Shown here in pieces: positions 14,869 through 27,416 of a stretch of DNA of 64,000 nucleotides (position 1 is the first letter of the stretch; each line of letters opens with the position of its first letter). The notes beneath the pieces are model-generated. The model searched no databases and was not told the DNA's origin. It saw only the letters and a list, made by a program, of their open reading frames with translations. Location: the NCBI RefSeq assembly GCF_003254395.2, contig NC_037639.1, forward strand, positions 1,637,001-1,701,000, given 5' to 3'. The DNA is from Apis mellifera (Eukaryota > Arthropoda > Insecta > Hymenoptera > Apidae). The position numbers and the translations under genes are program-made.

Positions 14869-14893
14869 AATAACTTTTTTCTAGAAAGTTATT
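14869..14893 (-). other. Perfect 9-bp hairpin in the schlank 3'UTR
   Basis: AATAACTTT (14869-14877) and AAAGTTATT (14885-14893) are exact inverted repeats around a 7-base loop. The hairpin begins 3 bases past the schlank stop codon (minus strand), so it would form in the mRNA right after translation ends. Its role is unknown. Confidence 0.6.
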
Positions 14894-14895
14894 TG

Positions 14896-16931
14896 TTAGT
14901 GAATTTTTTGTCTGGAATTTTGTTTGGTAATATAATTTGTAGAATTATTCAATGGAGTACTATCCAAGGAAGTATCTGAAATATCCTCACTGCTACTACT
15001 ACGAATATCACCTTCCATCTGAAAAATTGTTTATTTAAATTTAAAATTAAATACTTCATAATTACTATAATAATGTACAATAAATAATAATATAATAAAT
15101 ATGCAATATATATATATATATATATACATATACAGCTTACTTGACCAGCATAAAAAGCATTATATGCAATTTTAAGAATCAAATAAGTCCAAATCATGTG
15201 AAGAAGTAATAATAAAATTAATAAGAAGTTGAAAATATAATATGCTGGGAACATAGGCACTATTTGAGGTGCTTTTATTGATGTACTGTAATATTTTATA
15301 TAATATATTTAATAAAATAATACAATTTTAATTGCATTAATTAAAAATCAATATGAATAAAACATACCTATAAATTATCCAAAATGGAAAAAGACCTATA
15401 CGTGTAATAATCCATAATATTGTAAAAATAACAAATATACAATCGCATAATTTTTGGTAATTTGCATATTTAGCCATTTTTGCAGCCTAAAAATATAAAA
15501 TTTTAACATTAAAATTTTAATATTAACATTATTAATAATAATATAACATTATTATTATTAACTTGTTATGATCAATATTATTATAAATGTTTATATTTAC
15601 TTCTAAAAAAATATCTGCGCAATCATGTACTAATAATACTAATGAACCAATTCTAGTTAAATTTCCAATCCATGAGAAACACATTAATATAATAGTAGCT
15701 ATATGATGAATAAACATTTGCCAAAAATCTTTTCTTTTCACATCAAAAAATTGAGAGAAACTTAGAGACCAATAAAATGCCATTGATATCATATAGTACC
15801 ACCATACATCATCTGAAACTGGATGATATGGATAATTGTAATAACAGTAATTTATATCCCATAGCCATAACTTGTCCCATAAAATAATGAATCCATAAAT
15901 AAATGAATATGTGTAATATAAACATCTCCAGCTATAACAGAAAAATAGATATTTAATTTAATTAAATTTAATTAAATTATGTACAAAAATTATGTATTAA
16001 AAATTAATGTCATAAATTTTAATATAAAATAATAAAATTTATTTTATTAAATTATTTCTTTGTAAGTGAAAATAAAAAATTACATTTTTTCTTGTGATAT
16101 AAAACTAACCTGTTTTCACAAAACTTTGTAAGTGTTGATGGCTTATCCTGAGTACGTCTTAATCGCAACCATCTTTCTACTTGTCGTTCAGACCAATCTA
16201 ATTGTTTAGCCAGTGCCAGGATCTTAAAATATATCCATATATTATAAAAAAATCCATAATATTTAATTGCTCAGTGCAATTACTTTGACTTAGATTACAT
16301 CTGTTTCAAGAACCTAATATTAAACACATTATTTAGAATTCAACAAATCTTTAATGCATGTATATATAACAATATTGTTATCTAATATTGAAATACATAG
16401 CAGTTCAAAGTAATATTATTTTAATATTATTTATTTTAAAAATTTATGATACATTTTATCAAATATCTATTATTTTAGTGTATATTAACTTTATAAAATT
16501 AATAATCATAAAATATTTTCTAATCCAAATATTTATTATTATTCTATAATAAATTGAATAAAATAAATTGATCCAACAATTAAATTATATTATGTTATAA
16601 TAATAAAATATTAGAAAATAAATTGATATAAACTTACCTGTTTATGTTTAATTCTTTTACTAGTATAGGCTTTTTCTAATATTTCATTTGGCGTTGCTTT
16701 TTTTGTTCTTGTATTTTTTATACCAAGAGACTTACCAATAGGTGCAAAACAGTATCTATAAAAATTATCATTATTGTTTATTATATATATAATTAAATAA
16801 TATATATACGTATATAATTATATATTAAAATTATAATAAACTATAATTTATATTAAATATTTAATGAAATATTTTAAAAAAGTAAAATAATAAGTTCTTT
16901 TAAATAACGTAAAATATAAATATTTACTTAA

Positions 16932-16962
<31 letters not shown>

Positions 16963-17220
16963 CCTCAATTTAATTATAAATTTTATATTTTTAAAATGAT
17001 AAAATTGAAAAAATATATTAACAATAAAATAAAATGATTACCTTTCTAAAGCATATCTGATTATCAAAAGAAATAATGCCATAGGTAAAGGATAAATTAA
17101 ATGTTGAAAATTTGTGTATTTATTTTCTGAATTAGGTTTAATATCATCCCACGTTATATTAGGCGGTAACCAAACATCAGTTGACCAAAAAGCCGACGAT
17201 ACATTCTTTAATATATCCAT
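14896..17220 (-). CDS. schlank: Ceramide synthase (TLC/Lag1 family with Hox-like domain), complete, 375 aa
   Basis: Ceramide synthase N-acylates sphingoid bases with acyl-CoA in the ER membrane, giving (dihydro)ceramide. Seven coding exons on minus: 17042-17220, 16638-16755, 16110-16222, 15601-15931, 15368-15486, 15141-15285 and 14896-15018. They total 1128 nt with consistent phases. The start is the ATG at 17218-17220. In order: a lumenal N-terminus with an NIT sequon (Asn21), TM1 around 41-60, a Hox-like domain about 70-130 ending ERQVERWLRLRR, then the multi-TM TLC domain. The Lag1 motif is intact: HHIATIILMCFSW (212-224), NLTRIGSL, then HDCADIFLE (239-247), with the His-His and Asp residues needed for activity. 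A last TM segment lies about 300-335, followed by a Ser-rich acidic tail (SSSSEDISDTSLDS), plausible for phosphorylation. In Drosophila, Schlank is the single ceramide synthase, and its homeodomain has been linked to lipid-gene control. Confidence 0.95.
16929..16957. repeat. (TA)n microsatellite in schlank intron 1
   Basis: A short TA dinucleotide run between coding exons 1 and 2 of schlank. Confidence 0.85.
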
Positions 17221-17230
17221 TGTTATAATT

Positions 17231-17420
17231 GCTATAATTAATAATGTGCATTATAATGGTATTAAATATTTGCTAACAATTATTGAATCAAAATAACTAA
17301 AAACGTACTTACTTAACTTCTTTAATAAAAAACACTTCAACTACCTTCCTCTGCTTATACGCCACCGCTCGAAGACTGAGCCTGTAACTTCAATACACGT
17401 AACTCAATTTTTCTATTGAC
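17231..17420 (-). promoter_or_regulatory. Probable schlank 5'UTR exon, 81-bp leader intron and promoter-proximal DNA
   Basis: Just upstream of the schlank ATG an ATAG acceptor ends at 17232, and a consensus GTAAGT donor lies at 17307-17312. Together they define an 81-bp intron (17232-17312) inside the leader. The DNA beyond it, to about 17650, is less AT-rich than the surroundings, including a GC-richer stretch near 17345-17390, as expected for a 5'UTR and promoter. The transcription start cannot be placed. A plus-strand open frame at 17416-17643 in this region looks non-coding. Confidence 0.5.
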
Positions 17421-17649
17421 TCTTACTTCTGTTCTTATTTTGAAAGCAGATAATTTATCATTATCTCTTTTCATTCAATTCTTATTTAAAATCGATTATT
17501 CAGTGTTAATATCTACTTTTCTTATATGTCCATCATTTTCAAATGCTAAATGCACATTAGACGCGTATGTAATCATTAATCATTCTGATAACGAATATTT
17601 CATGGATAACCTCGCTTTTAATCCCAGCAGGCGAATATTATGAATATAA

Positions 17650-19990
17650 ATTTAAATTTTTTAAGAAATATCAAAATTCACATTCAAATATCGAATTATT
17701 TATGTTTTACATAAAACTTTAAAATTATTTTAATTGAAATTAACATAAAATATATTATTTACGAAATTTTATGAATAATTTGTATAAAAGGATTACATAT
17801 TTTGTTACAACAAATTTCACAGATTAATTTTGATTTAACTTTCAATTATTGATATTTCATATTATTACAGTGCTGTATTAAGAAGAATTAATATCTCGAG
17901 CTTAAAAAATTAATTCATATAAAGTGAAAAAAAAAAATGTAATAATTTAATTCAAGTTAAATACAAAATTTCATTAAAATTGTACATAAATATAGATTGT
18001 TTTTAATTATTTTAAAGAATTAATAAATATTATTTATATATATTATATTAGCGTAATTGTTTTATTTTGTAAATTAATCTGATATCTAATATCTTATATA
18101 AATTTAAAAAAGTGGAAGAATTAAAAAGTTGATTTTAGAAACATAAAAATTTATATATAAAAATTGTCAGAATTTATTTTTTAAAATATGATCAATTTAT
18201 TTTAATCAGTTGTCTTACAATATTGTTTTTATAATCGGCATGTCTAAAACTGTTTTATATTTTTATAAATATTCTATATATTATTAGTCAAGACAATGTT
18301 TAATGATTTAAGAGTACATAAATTTTCTTTTATTCTTATATGCGAAAAGAATATCAACAAGATATATAATATAATGTATATATGTTCTTATGTACAATAG
18401 CAGACAAAAATATAAATTTATTAAAAATAAAAAGATTTTTTAAAGTTTTTTTAAACTTTAAGAATAATTTTTTTAAGATGAAAACTACTTGAATTTTTTT
18501 GAATTAAAAGTATTAGTTTACTACATAACATAGAAAATTAAAAAAAATTTTTAAAATCGCAATTAGAATCACGAAGAAAATAGTAAACATCAATTTTTAC
18601 AATTTTATCTGATCCTATGAAAATTTCAAATATACAATTTGTTTATATATATAGATTCAGATATATATATATATATGCTGAAAATTTCATCAAAATCGAT
18701 TGATAAAAAAAAATAAGAGACAAATATCAAAAAATATAAAAATCTTTAGATTTATTACGAAAATCTTAAAGAACTACAATTTTTATTATTTTTAACTGTT
18801 TGTAAATCATAAAATTAGCTGATTTCAATAAAATTTTCAATATATATATAATTGATACAAATCTATAAAATATATCTTTATAATACATCTTAAACATAAA
18901 TATATTTTTACAAATTCAGATAAAAAATGATTTTTATAATTTTTTTTTAATTTATATTTTCTTCCAATTAATTGCAATTTTTTAAATATTTTTTTTATAT
19001 TTTATATAATAAATTAATCTTTTTAATCTTTAAAAAAATTCAAAAATCATTTGATCTAAGAAAATTACAAAAAAATTGATTTAAAAAAATTATTTCGTTT
19101 TTTAAAAAGTGGATTTATATTTTTACTATTATAAATAATGATTTTGATGAATTTATATTTACATATAAAAATTATATTTATATATTATATTTATATAAAA
19201 GAAATTAGACATATGTCGAAAAATTATTTATAAATGATACATATATTTTATAATATTATATAATCATATATATCATTATAAATTTGAAATAGTTTTTATA
19301 TAAAATCTAAATCATAAAATATATGATTCAAATTAATACTTTATTTTATTATCAAATAGATAATTATGTTAAATAATGGAAAAATATATTTTCATAATTT
19401 TTATGATTTATATCTCTTATGTGTAATATATTTTATGTTACCATTTAACTGATTGAAAAATCTATTACTATGATAACATTATTATACATACTTATTGTTT
19501 ATGGAATTATATTAATATTATAATAATATTAATATTAATATTACAACTTTTTCATAGGCACATTTTTATTTTATTATTTCTTTCATTCGTTCATTTATAA
19601 ATATAAGAACAATTTTTTACGAATATAAATATAAATACAATACGTTATTTTCAAATAAATAATGATATTATTAAGCTCCGGTTATAGTAAATATCTTTTT
19701 TGATGAACTAAAATTTCATAAAAATAATTAATTTTATCAAAATAATTAAAAATATAATTAAATTCTTATAGAAGTAAATTATACTATATGAATTTCGTTC
19801 TTTTGATATTTCATTTATACTACAAATATTTCGGACTCATCGTTAGAATATTAGTTCGTCAAATAACATATCTACTATAATTCTATAGCTTTAAATAAAC
19901 AATATAGTTGTTTTATGTATCTTTAATTTAATGTTAATTTTATTTTTATATTAAAAGCAATTTTTCTGAATACTGATTTCTGTTATCGAA
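17650..19990. other. Intergenic AT-rich DNA, nothing recognised
   Basis: The region lies between the schlank promoter side and the end of the GT49 glycosyltransferase gene. It contains only short, stop-rich frames and small TA runs (for example 18661-18676). No coding exon, RNA gene or transposon signature was seen. Confidence 0.7.
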
Positions 19991-19995
19991 AAATA

Positions 19996-22069
19996 TTAAT
20001 GCGCGCATTTACGATTAATAGGATATCGTTTCGATAAACGCTTAATTATACGTTGATATATTTGAGCATTTTTTTTTTCATGAGATTTTAAAAATGCTTG
20101 TTTTTTTGCATCAATTTTTATTTTTCGTTTAATACCTGGTGTATGGACTAAAAAGGCACCGTCAAGTATAATTAAACGATAATTTAAAAGACACATCTCG
20201 AACATCTATAAAAGATAGTAAAATAAAAATTAATATAATATATATTTAATATTTATTATTAATACAACATTTTGTTTTAAAAGTCTAATTTATAAATGCA
20301 TTTATCATTATTAATAATATTAATAATATATATAATAATTATAGAAATATATTTTTAAATCATAAAATGTATTTTTTATAATTATTGATTAATGTGACTA
20401 TTATTATGTAATATAATCGATTGTACCAATGAATGTGTGCATTACCTGACTCATTTTGTCCTGTCTACCTTCCCAAGACATTTCTTCAGCATAAAAGGGA
20501 TCATTTTGCGTTCCTATGAATACAGGTTCCCATCTATGATGTGGATATTCCCTTCTCGTAATAATAAGTGGTTTCACTTTACCCGGATCCGGTCTAATTA
20601 ACCATCTAGTAAGTCCAGGAAATTTTTGACAATGTGAACAAAGAAATCTATAAAAAAAGAATTTTCTATATCTTATCTTATTCATAATGTATATTATATA
20701 CAAAATTAAAATATATATGTGAATTTTATCTTTATATAATTATAATAATGTAAATTTTATTTTTGTATAATTATAATTATATATATTATTTGTACAAACC
20801 TATGAAAATACACGGCTAAACCAGCTTTTGTTGCTGAAAGCAATTCTTTTTTTGTCGAAGGTGGTAATATTTTTGATTCTATTTCAAATATTGGCACCAC
20901 AAAAATAACACCATTTTTTGGTGGTTTTTCACGGACGATTTTCATAAAACCGGATGCTAATTTTTGACTAGGTAATAATTCAATATCTGTTACTAGAACA
21001 CGAATAGTGTTTGCTTGGATTCTAGCCACATTTCTGGCCACATTAATAGGATAAATCATGCCCTTTTGTTTTCTTTCTGTTTCTTTTTTCTGAAGATCAG
21101 TTGCAGAACAATCACCTTCTTGAATAATTTGTCCTAAAACTGGTGGATGATCAACAGGAAATACTAAGTGAATAGAAACCTGTAATAAAACATGTGTTAA
21201 GATTTTGATATTATATTTTGTAATGATTCTATGTACATTATTTAAATTATTGTATGTACGATATGATATACATGCATTTATAATTTAGTTAAATATTCAT
21301 ATATACTTATAAATATTTTATAAAGACATATATCAAATTTAAAATTCTGTATCGTATTAATTTTTATGAAATATTCTTGACAATAGAAAATAATTATTAT
21401 GTATTTAATTATGTATTTAATAAGACAGATAAAATAATTGAAAATATAATTATAATATATGTATAATATTTAAGTTTAATCATAATACTATTGAACTATT
21501 AACCCGTTTTGACAGCGAGTGCATAAGAAAACCTTATACATTTCAGGTTCGCATCGACAGGCCCGATCGAGGAGAGCAACGGCGATACCAGCGTCGAGGC
21601 CAGGTGTGAAAACGGCCAGACTTAATGGGCCCTCCCATCTCCGAGCTAATTCCACGATTCCATAGACCTGATCTGCAGTAGCGTGCGTGCAGAAAGTCAC
21701 CTGAGGCAGTTTGTTCCTCTCCTCGGTTCCGCGTAATACAAACGGTAGAACTCTGTAGGGACTCTTCTCACCGATTTCAGGGCTCCAGGTGACTTTGGAT
21801 GCAGGATATGAAAGCGCATTTGGTAAACCATGGTACCATTTACAAAAACTTCTATTTCCAGGATGTAAACCTGCCATGTACATGCCTGCTGAGAAAGCAG
21901 GTGCTTCAATTTGGATATTTTGAGAACTTGAATGACTTTTTGATATTAAAATATCAATAATAGCCAATATTGGTAAATATAATTCACGACTGATTAAGAG
22001 ATGACTAATCAGAACAAAAAGGAACATTAAAATGATCCAGATTAGGAACTTTCGACCGGAACAACGCAT
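19996..22069 (-). CDS. B4GAT1: Golgi glycosyltransferase, GT49 family, beta-1,4-glucuronyltransferase 1-like, 442 aa
   Basis: Four coding exons on minus: 21533-22069, 20800-21179, 20446-20647 and 19996-20205 (1329 nt, phases agree). The start is the ATG at 22067-22069 (MRCSGRKF), followed at once by a single hydrophobic anchor (about residues 8-29), giving type II Golgi topology. The catalytic part reads VTFCTHATADQ with ELARRWEGPLSLAVF, then YPINVARNVAR and VTDIELLPS (241-249), where Asp244-x-Glu246 sits at the metal-binding DxD position of this family. Later come FPGLTRW, EPVFIG and HTPGIKRK. B4GAT1 adds glucuronic acid in matriglycan priming on alpha-dystroglycan; insects have several paralogues, so the exact acceptor is uncertain. 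The exon 1 donor (AAG|GTTTTC, 21532) is weak but is the phase-0 choice that joins to VSIHLVFP; the alternatives tested give early stops. Exon 1 is clearly more GC-rich than the other exons. Confidence 0.85.
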
Positions 22070-22230
22070 TATTATCAAAGAAATAATTTTCCATGTTCTT
22101 CAACGTGATAAATTCATCGAGCTATTATGTACATACTTGGACAATACTGTTCCATTTACGGAAAGACGAGACCGTCAATTTCGGATCGATGCGGCGCAGG
22201 CGTGCCTACCTTCCGTATAATTCGTCAGAA
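22070..22230 (-). promoter_or_regulatory. 5' leader and promoter-proximal DNA of the GT49 gene
   Basis: Upstream of the MRCSG start, the sequence to about 22220 is less AT-rich than its surroundings (around 22165-22210 it has several CpGs). It holds an upstream ATG (ATGGAAAAT, 22092-22094) in a different frame that overlaps the main start. A possible donor (GAAG|GTAGGC near 22208) suggests a further non-coding exon. The transcription start is not identifiable. Confidence 0.4.
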
Positions 22231-25200
22231 TTTAAACTTATAAAAATAAAAACTTCAGCTTTAATTAAAAAAAAATAATTGAATTCATATTTTTAGTAAT
22301 TATTAACTAAATTAGACTAGAAAAAAAATTCTTGAAAATAAATAATTATATTTATTTATATTAATAAATTATTATGACAAAATTCAAATATTATCAAAAT
22401 ATTATGATTTCTAGAAAATTAATATTACAAAATAATGATTTTAATTATTAGATTTCATAAAAAATTATAATAAATATTTTTTTTAAATAAAACTATATAT
22501 ATAAGATATATATATATATAAAATATTAAGATATATAATGCATAAATTATACATTGTATATTATTATATACTGAATATATATGAATGAATCATCTATTTA
22601 AGTAATGAAACATTATTATGCTTAATAAAATATATTATTCCATATTATAGATTGTTTTTGTTATAGCTATTGTTGTTTTAAATATTATATACACGCAATT
22701 ATTAAAATATAATGGCTATAAAAATTTTAAATTTATATTTGATATATAAAATATATACAAAAATTTTAATGAAAATATAATATTATTCTTCTATAAAAAA
22801 ATTGAAAATTTGTGATTGTTTAATTACAGTTTATTATAATTTATACATTTAAAATATATATTATGATAATAATTTAAAAAAAAATCTTATATTAGAAATT
22901 AAAAATTTCTAATGTAATTTTAGTAATATTTTGTTATAAATATTAATATTAATTATTATTATAAATATTATAATTATTATAAATATTAATATTTAATAGT
23001 AAATAGACATTATAATTAGTTTAATAATTGTATTTAATTTTGTAAAGTATTCCGATAAAATAATATAATTACAATTCTAAATTTAATATAAATTAAACAC
23101 ATATCATTAGGTTAATTCTTGATAGCATTTTATTATACTATAATTTGAATGACTATGATATAAGCGAAGTAAATGATAAATTCAGTTTGCAATGAAATAT
23201 GCCTAATATTTTCATTGATTGATCCCAAGGTTGTGTTCCAATTTTAGTCTATCTATAGAGAATCTTTTACACTAATACATCTTTCATTGTAACATGCAAT
23301 GCATTAAATCTACTAAAATGCAATTCTATGGGAGCTAGTACTTTCTAAATTGTTTGAAGAGATACAGATTGTTTTATTCTGTTTCTAAATGTTGCAATTT
23401 CAAAATTTAACTTTATATTACTACTCATTGATATTCATTTGTGATGTGTCAACTGCGTTTATTATGTGTGAAATAAAAATTATGTCAAACTGTGATATGT
23501 GTTAATTTCCGTTTAATGAAATTATTTCGTTAAATTTCATATAATATATATGTAATTATGGTGTATTTAAAGAAGATATGATTAATGAATGGTAAATACA
23601 TGAACTTTATTGTCATTATTGGTTCTTAAACATAATTTTATCTTTTTCAATTATCATACAAGTCTCATTTTTATAGTTTTCTTAAAAATTTAAGATTAAG
23701 CATTATGCAATGCTGCAATTTAAAAGAGTTCCTTCAATTTTAAATATTTCCGATAATCTAAGAAAGATTATTTTTCATAAAAGTTAATCAGTTTTTTAAT
23801 ACAAGCTACAATTACAATGTTAAAATTGGCAAAAAATAATTTTTTAATAAAAAAATTATTTAGAAAAAAGAAGATTTAGAAAAAAGCAAAGAAAAAAAAT
23901 TTCATTGAAAAAACAAAACATTTGATTTTTTAAATGCCATTGTTCGTTTTAAATTTTATAATATTAAAAAAAAATTTATGTAAAAATTTAATAACCTATT
24001 TACTGTAATTCTGAAACTAGGAATATGAAATGAATGAACGGGAATATTTTTATAAAAAATATTTTTTTTTATATAAATTATATAAATTACATTTTATATA
24101 TAAAAATTCTTTAGTTTCATATTTCTTATATTTTTTATAAAAAAATTTTGTGAAAACAAATCATGGAAATAATTTAGCTAAAAAAGAAATTAATGTCCTA
24201 TATATATTAATATTCTCCATATTTTGAATTTAAGAATTAATGAATAATTTATATTAAAAAAGTTAAAAATTATAACTCTTCTTGTTCTTATATTTCATAA
24301 TTGTTTTTATAACTTATCATTTGAGCAAATTGTAGTATAAATTATATAGATTACAAAAAATGTATTTCAATAATGAAAAAATATGATATGTTACTATTTT
24401 TGAATAAATATAAAAGATATGCAAATAGTTTTTATATGCTATAAAATATCAAAGATATTTTTCCAGGAAAACATTCTTGCTCAATGATTTCATATTTTTA
24501 ACTTAATAGTCATTTTAATTATAATTAACTAATTAATAATAATTAACTTGAGCTTATATTAAAATAACAACATTATAAAATCTAAAATAAGCATTTTTAT
24601 TTTTTTTTAAATTTTAATATCATAATTTATAGCCAATAAAAAACTGATTAACTTTTATTTAAAATGATCTTTTTTTTTTAGATTATTGAATGTGAAAAAA
24701 AGTCGTGACGATTTTTACATGGATATATATATATCTACATATATGCATCATATATTCCGTATTAAAACAATGTCTATAGGTAAATATTATTTATTTGAAA
24801 TTTGCAAATATTGAATATATTAACAGTTTACGTTCTATTCAAACTTCTTAAATATATAAGTAATTCTTTGATTATAAAATTATTTATAATAAGTATATTC
24901 TTTGATTATATAATTAATGATAACATTACAATACAATAAAAAACTAAAAATTAAATTCAGATTGTTGCTTTAAAATTTATACAATATATATGTATATATG
25001 ATTTCTTAATACGTGTACATATATATGTACATATATATGTGTACATATATTTTATATCTCGAAAAAAATATTTAAAAAATTTTAAAAATTTGAAATTAAC
25101 TTATAACATAAATATTTGTAAATTATATCACTTTAAATGAATTTAAATATCATTTTACATTTATTATTTTATGAAAATAAAAAAATTAAATAAAACATTT

Positions 25201-26280
25201 AAAATAATATTGATTTAAAATAATTATTACATAAAAATAATTATATAAGATTATTTAATCTTATTATTTTCTAATTTATTTGAAACAATTTTTTAGTATT
25301 ATTTATTCAAAATATAAGTTTGCAATTTTAACTTTTAGAAATATATGATTTGTAATAAAACAAGGAATTTGTAATAAATAATTAACATATGAATATGTAT
25401 AAGTAATAAGACTATATCATGAAAATATATATGAATATTTAAAGTTAAAATGAATTATTAATTATAATATTCAAATTATAATATATCAATTTATAAATTT
25501 GAATTTTTATACTTGATAAATTGCATTTTTGTTAATCTCTAAACTTTAACTTTCAATTAGCAAATAATAATGTTTTGTAAGTTTAGAAAAATACATTATA
25601 TAACATATTGTAAAATTTTAAACTAATTTTTATAAATATCTATAAACACATTATAAATTTATCAGTTTATTGGTCACAAACATAAATTCATTTAAAATAA
25701 AACTATTTAAATATTTATTTTAATTTTGATAATATGAAAAATATTTTACATGTAATTTTCTGTAAAAAATATTTCTTTATAAATATTATTAAATAATTAA
25801 ATAAAGATATTTTTTTAGAGTTTTCAAAATTATTTTTTTTTATTGTATTATATAAGTAAATTTTTTTTTCTCTTGCATCGTATTATGTTAAAATATGTTT
25901 AGTATATATAATTTTAAATTATCTTTGATTTTATAATAAAAATATAATAAAAATTAAAGTTAAATTCATCGTTGAAATCATAGAATTTAACAACAATAAC
26001 AATATATGTCGCTATAAGTGAGAATCTGTGAATGTATATCTATTATTGCACTATAAACAAAAATATATAAAGTGAAATAAAATCTGAATATTTAATGATG
26101 TTAAAAAAAAAATATATTAGATGAAACTTGCATAATGTCGAAAGATATTACTATTATATAATTTAATATAAATAATTTTTTAATAAATTATGTCTTTTAT
26201 AGAAATTATATACAATAGTCAACTTGTTTTTTAAATGAAATATCATTTTCTATTCATCATAAAAATAAAAATTCTCAAGA
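22231..26280. other. Intergenic AT-rich DNA, no gene recognised
   Basis: No convincing coding frame. A patch at about 23130-23560 is noticeably less AT-monotonous than its surroundings but has stops in all frames; it could be an untranslated exon or conserved non-coding DNA, which the sequence alone cannot decide. Short TA-rich palindromic runs occur at 24960-25060 (tgtacatatatatg-type). Confidence 0.6.
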
Positions 26281-26284
26281 AAAT

Positions 26285-27410
26285 CATGGGTTGTACTCAA
26301 TTATTTAAAAAAAAAAAAAAAAATTAAAATTCCATTAGTTTTTGAATTCATTTTATTTATAATTTTCTTACATTTTCCGATCAGTTGCAAGAAAAGTATT
26401 ATTACACAAACATTTATTATGCCATATAGATGTTTGAGATCTTATACATATATTATACATATATTATATGTATACATATAAGATGTTCTATTTTATATAT
26501 ATATCCTATGTTCTTTTTTTCTCTGTATATTCATTTTATATTTAAATAATATTGAATTTTTATTTTTAAAAATTTCTATACATGTTAAAATATATTGCGA
26601 TACATCAACTCAATTGATTTAATTTAATGATTGATACAAAATTAAAAATAATAAAGCAATATTTTAAATTTATACAAAACATTAACTTAAACTCATGGCT
26701 TGACTTGATGTATACATATGTTTCAACATGTAAACATTTAAAAATGCGAGTTCGATAATGTTTAAATAACGAAAAAGAAAAAGAAATAAAAAAGCAAAGA
26801 AATATATTGTAAGAAGTTTTGTTAAAAATATAAATTAAGATTGAGTACAAAAGTGAATTTTTTAGAGATCAGTATAATCATACTATATAATGGAATACTA
26901 CAATTAGTATTTTCAAATGTGTTCTAATTCTTTGTGTTCTAATTTTTTTTCTTAATGTATTTTTGTTTTATTATTTGTTAGAGAAAGGAAAGCTATGATT
27001 TGTTTGTACTATTATTTAAAGCTTTTGAGTTTTTCCAATATTGCCATATTCGTTTATAAGTTCATAGTTTATAATTTGAGATATATATTTATAATATTAA
27101 ATTTAGGATATCTATATGCTACAATAAATGTTTTCTTGCAATTGATAAAAGAAATAAATTATATGTAAATAAATTATAAATAAAATTCAAAAATTAAATT
27201 TAATATTTTTTTTTTTTTTTGAGAATGTTGTGAAGTTTTCTTTGAAATTTTTTATCTTTGTAATGAAATACAATATAATAAAAAAAAATTTAATTTTGAA
27301 TTTCGAGATCAATATCATTTTTACATGCATTTTTAATTAGATCTTCATCAATTCAGAGATGAAATTGTTAGAATTACATTATGATGTTTTTTATACATAC
27401 TTTTTATATA
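26285..27410 (+). repeat. Unclassified ~1-kb dispersed repeat, copy A
   Basis: By eye this stretch aligns with 36255-37200 in the same orientation. Shared blocks include tccattagttt and tgaattcattttat near 26330-26350, catttattatg near 26410, tgtttaaataacga near 26758-26772 followed by an A/G-rich stretch, and aaattataaataaaat near 27171-27186. The copies are diverged and carry several indels. There is no open reading frame common to both; an 81-codon frame at 26605-26850 is not preserved. The copy ends against a (TA)n tract at 27417. The class is unknown (decayed DNA transposon or old segmental duplication). Confidence 0.6.
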
Positions 27411-27413
27411 TAG

Positions 27414-27416
<3 letters not shown>

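Larger units (their letters stand above)
11348..14895. other. Intergenic region upstream of GBE1 and downstream of schlank
   Basis: This is AT-rich DNA with no convincing gene. The first ~250 bases (to about 11600) should hold the GBE1 5'UTR and promoter; they are slightly less monotonous than the rest, but no defined motif stands out. Long TA tracts lie at 11910-11954 and 12614-12700. A 43-base tandem duplication with a palindromic core sits at 13783-13868. The right end (about 14790-14895) is the likely schlank 3'UTR, with an AATAAA on the minus strand near 14795 and a hairpin at 14869-14893. Confidence 0.75.

Noticed and set aside
17416..17643. 75-codon plus frame upstream of schlank
   Set aside because: Lies in the likely promoter/leader DNA of schlank on the opposite strand; no homology recognised and no splice partners.
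22032..22278. Two overlapping plus-strand frames over the GT49 start
   Set aside because: Antisense to the GT49 leader and signal anchor; they overlap each other in different frames and resemble nothing.
26308..26323. Poly-A run considered as the tail of a retrocopy
   Set aside because: No gene-derived sequence precedes it and no target-site duplication is visible; oligo-A runs of this size are common here.
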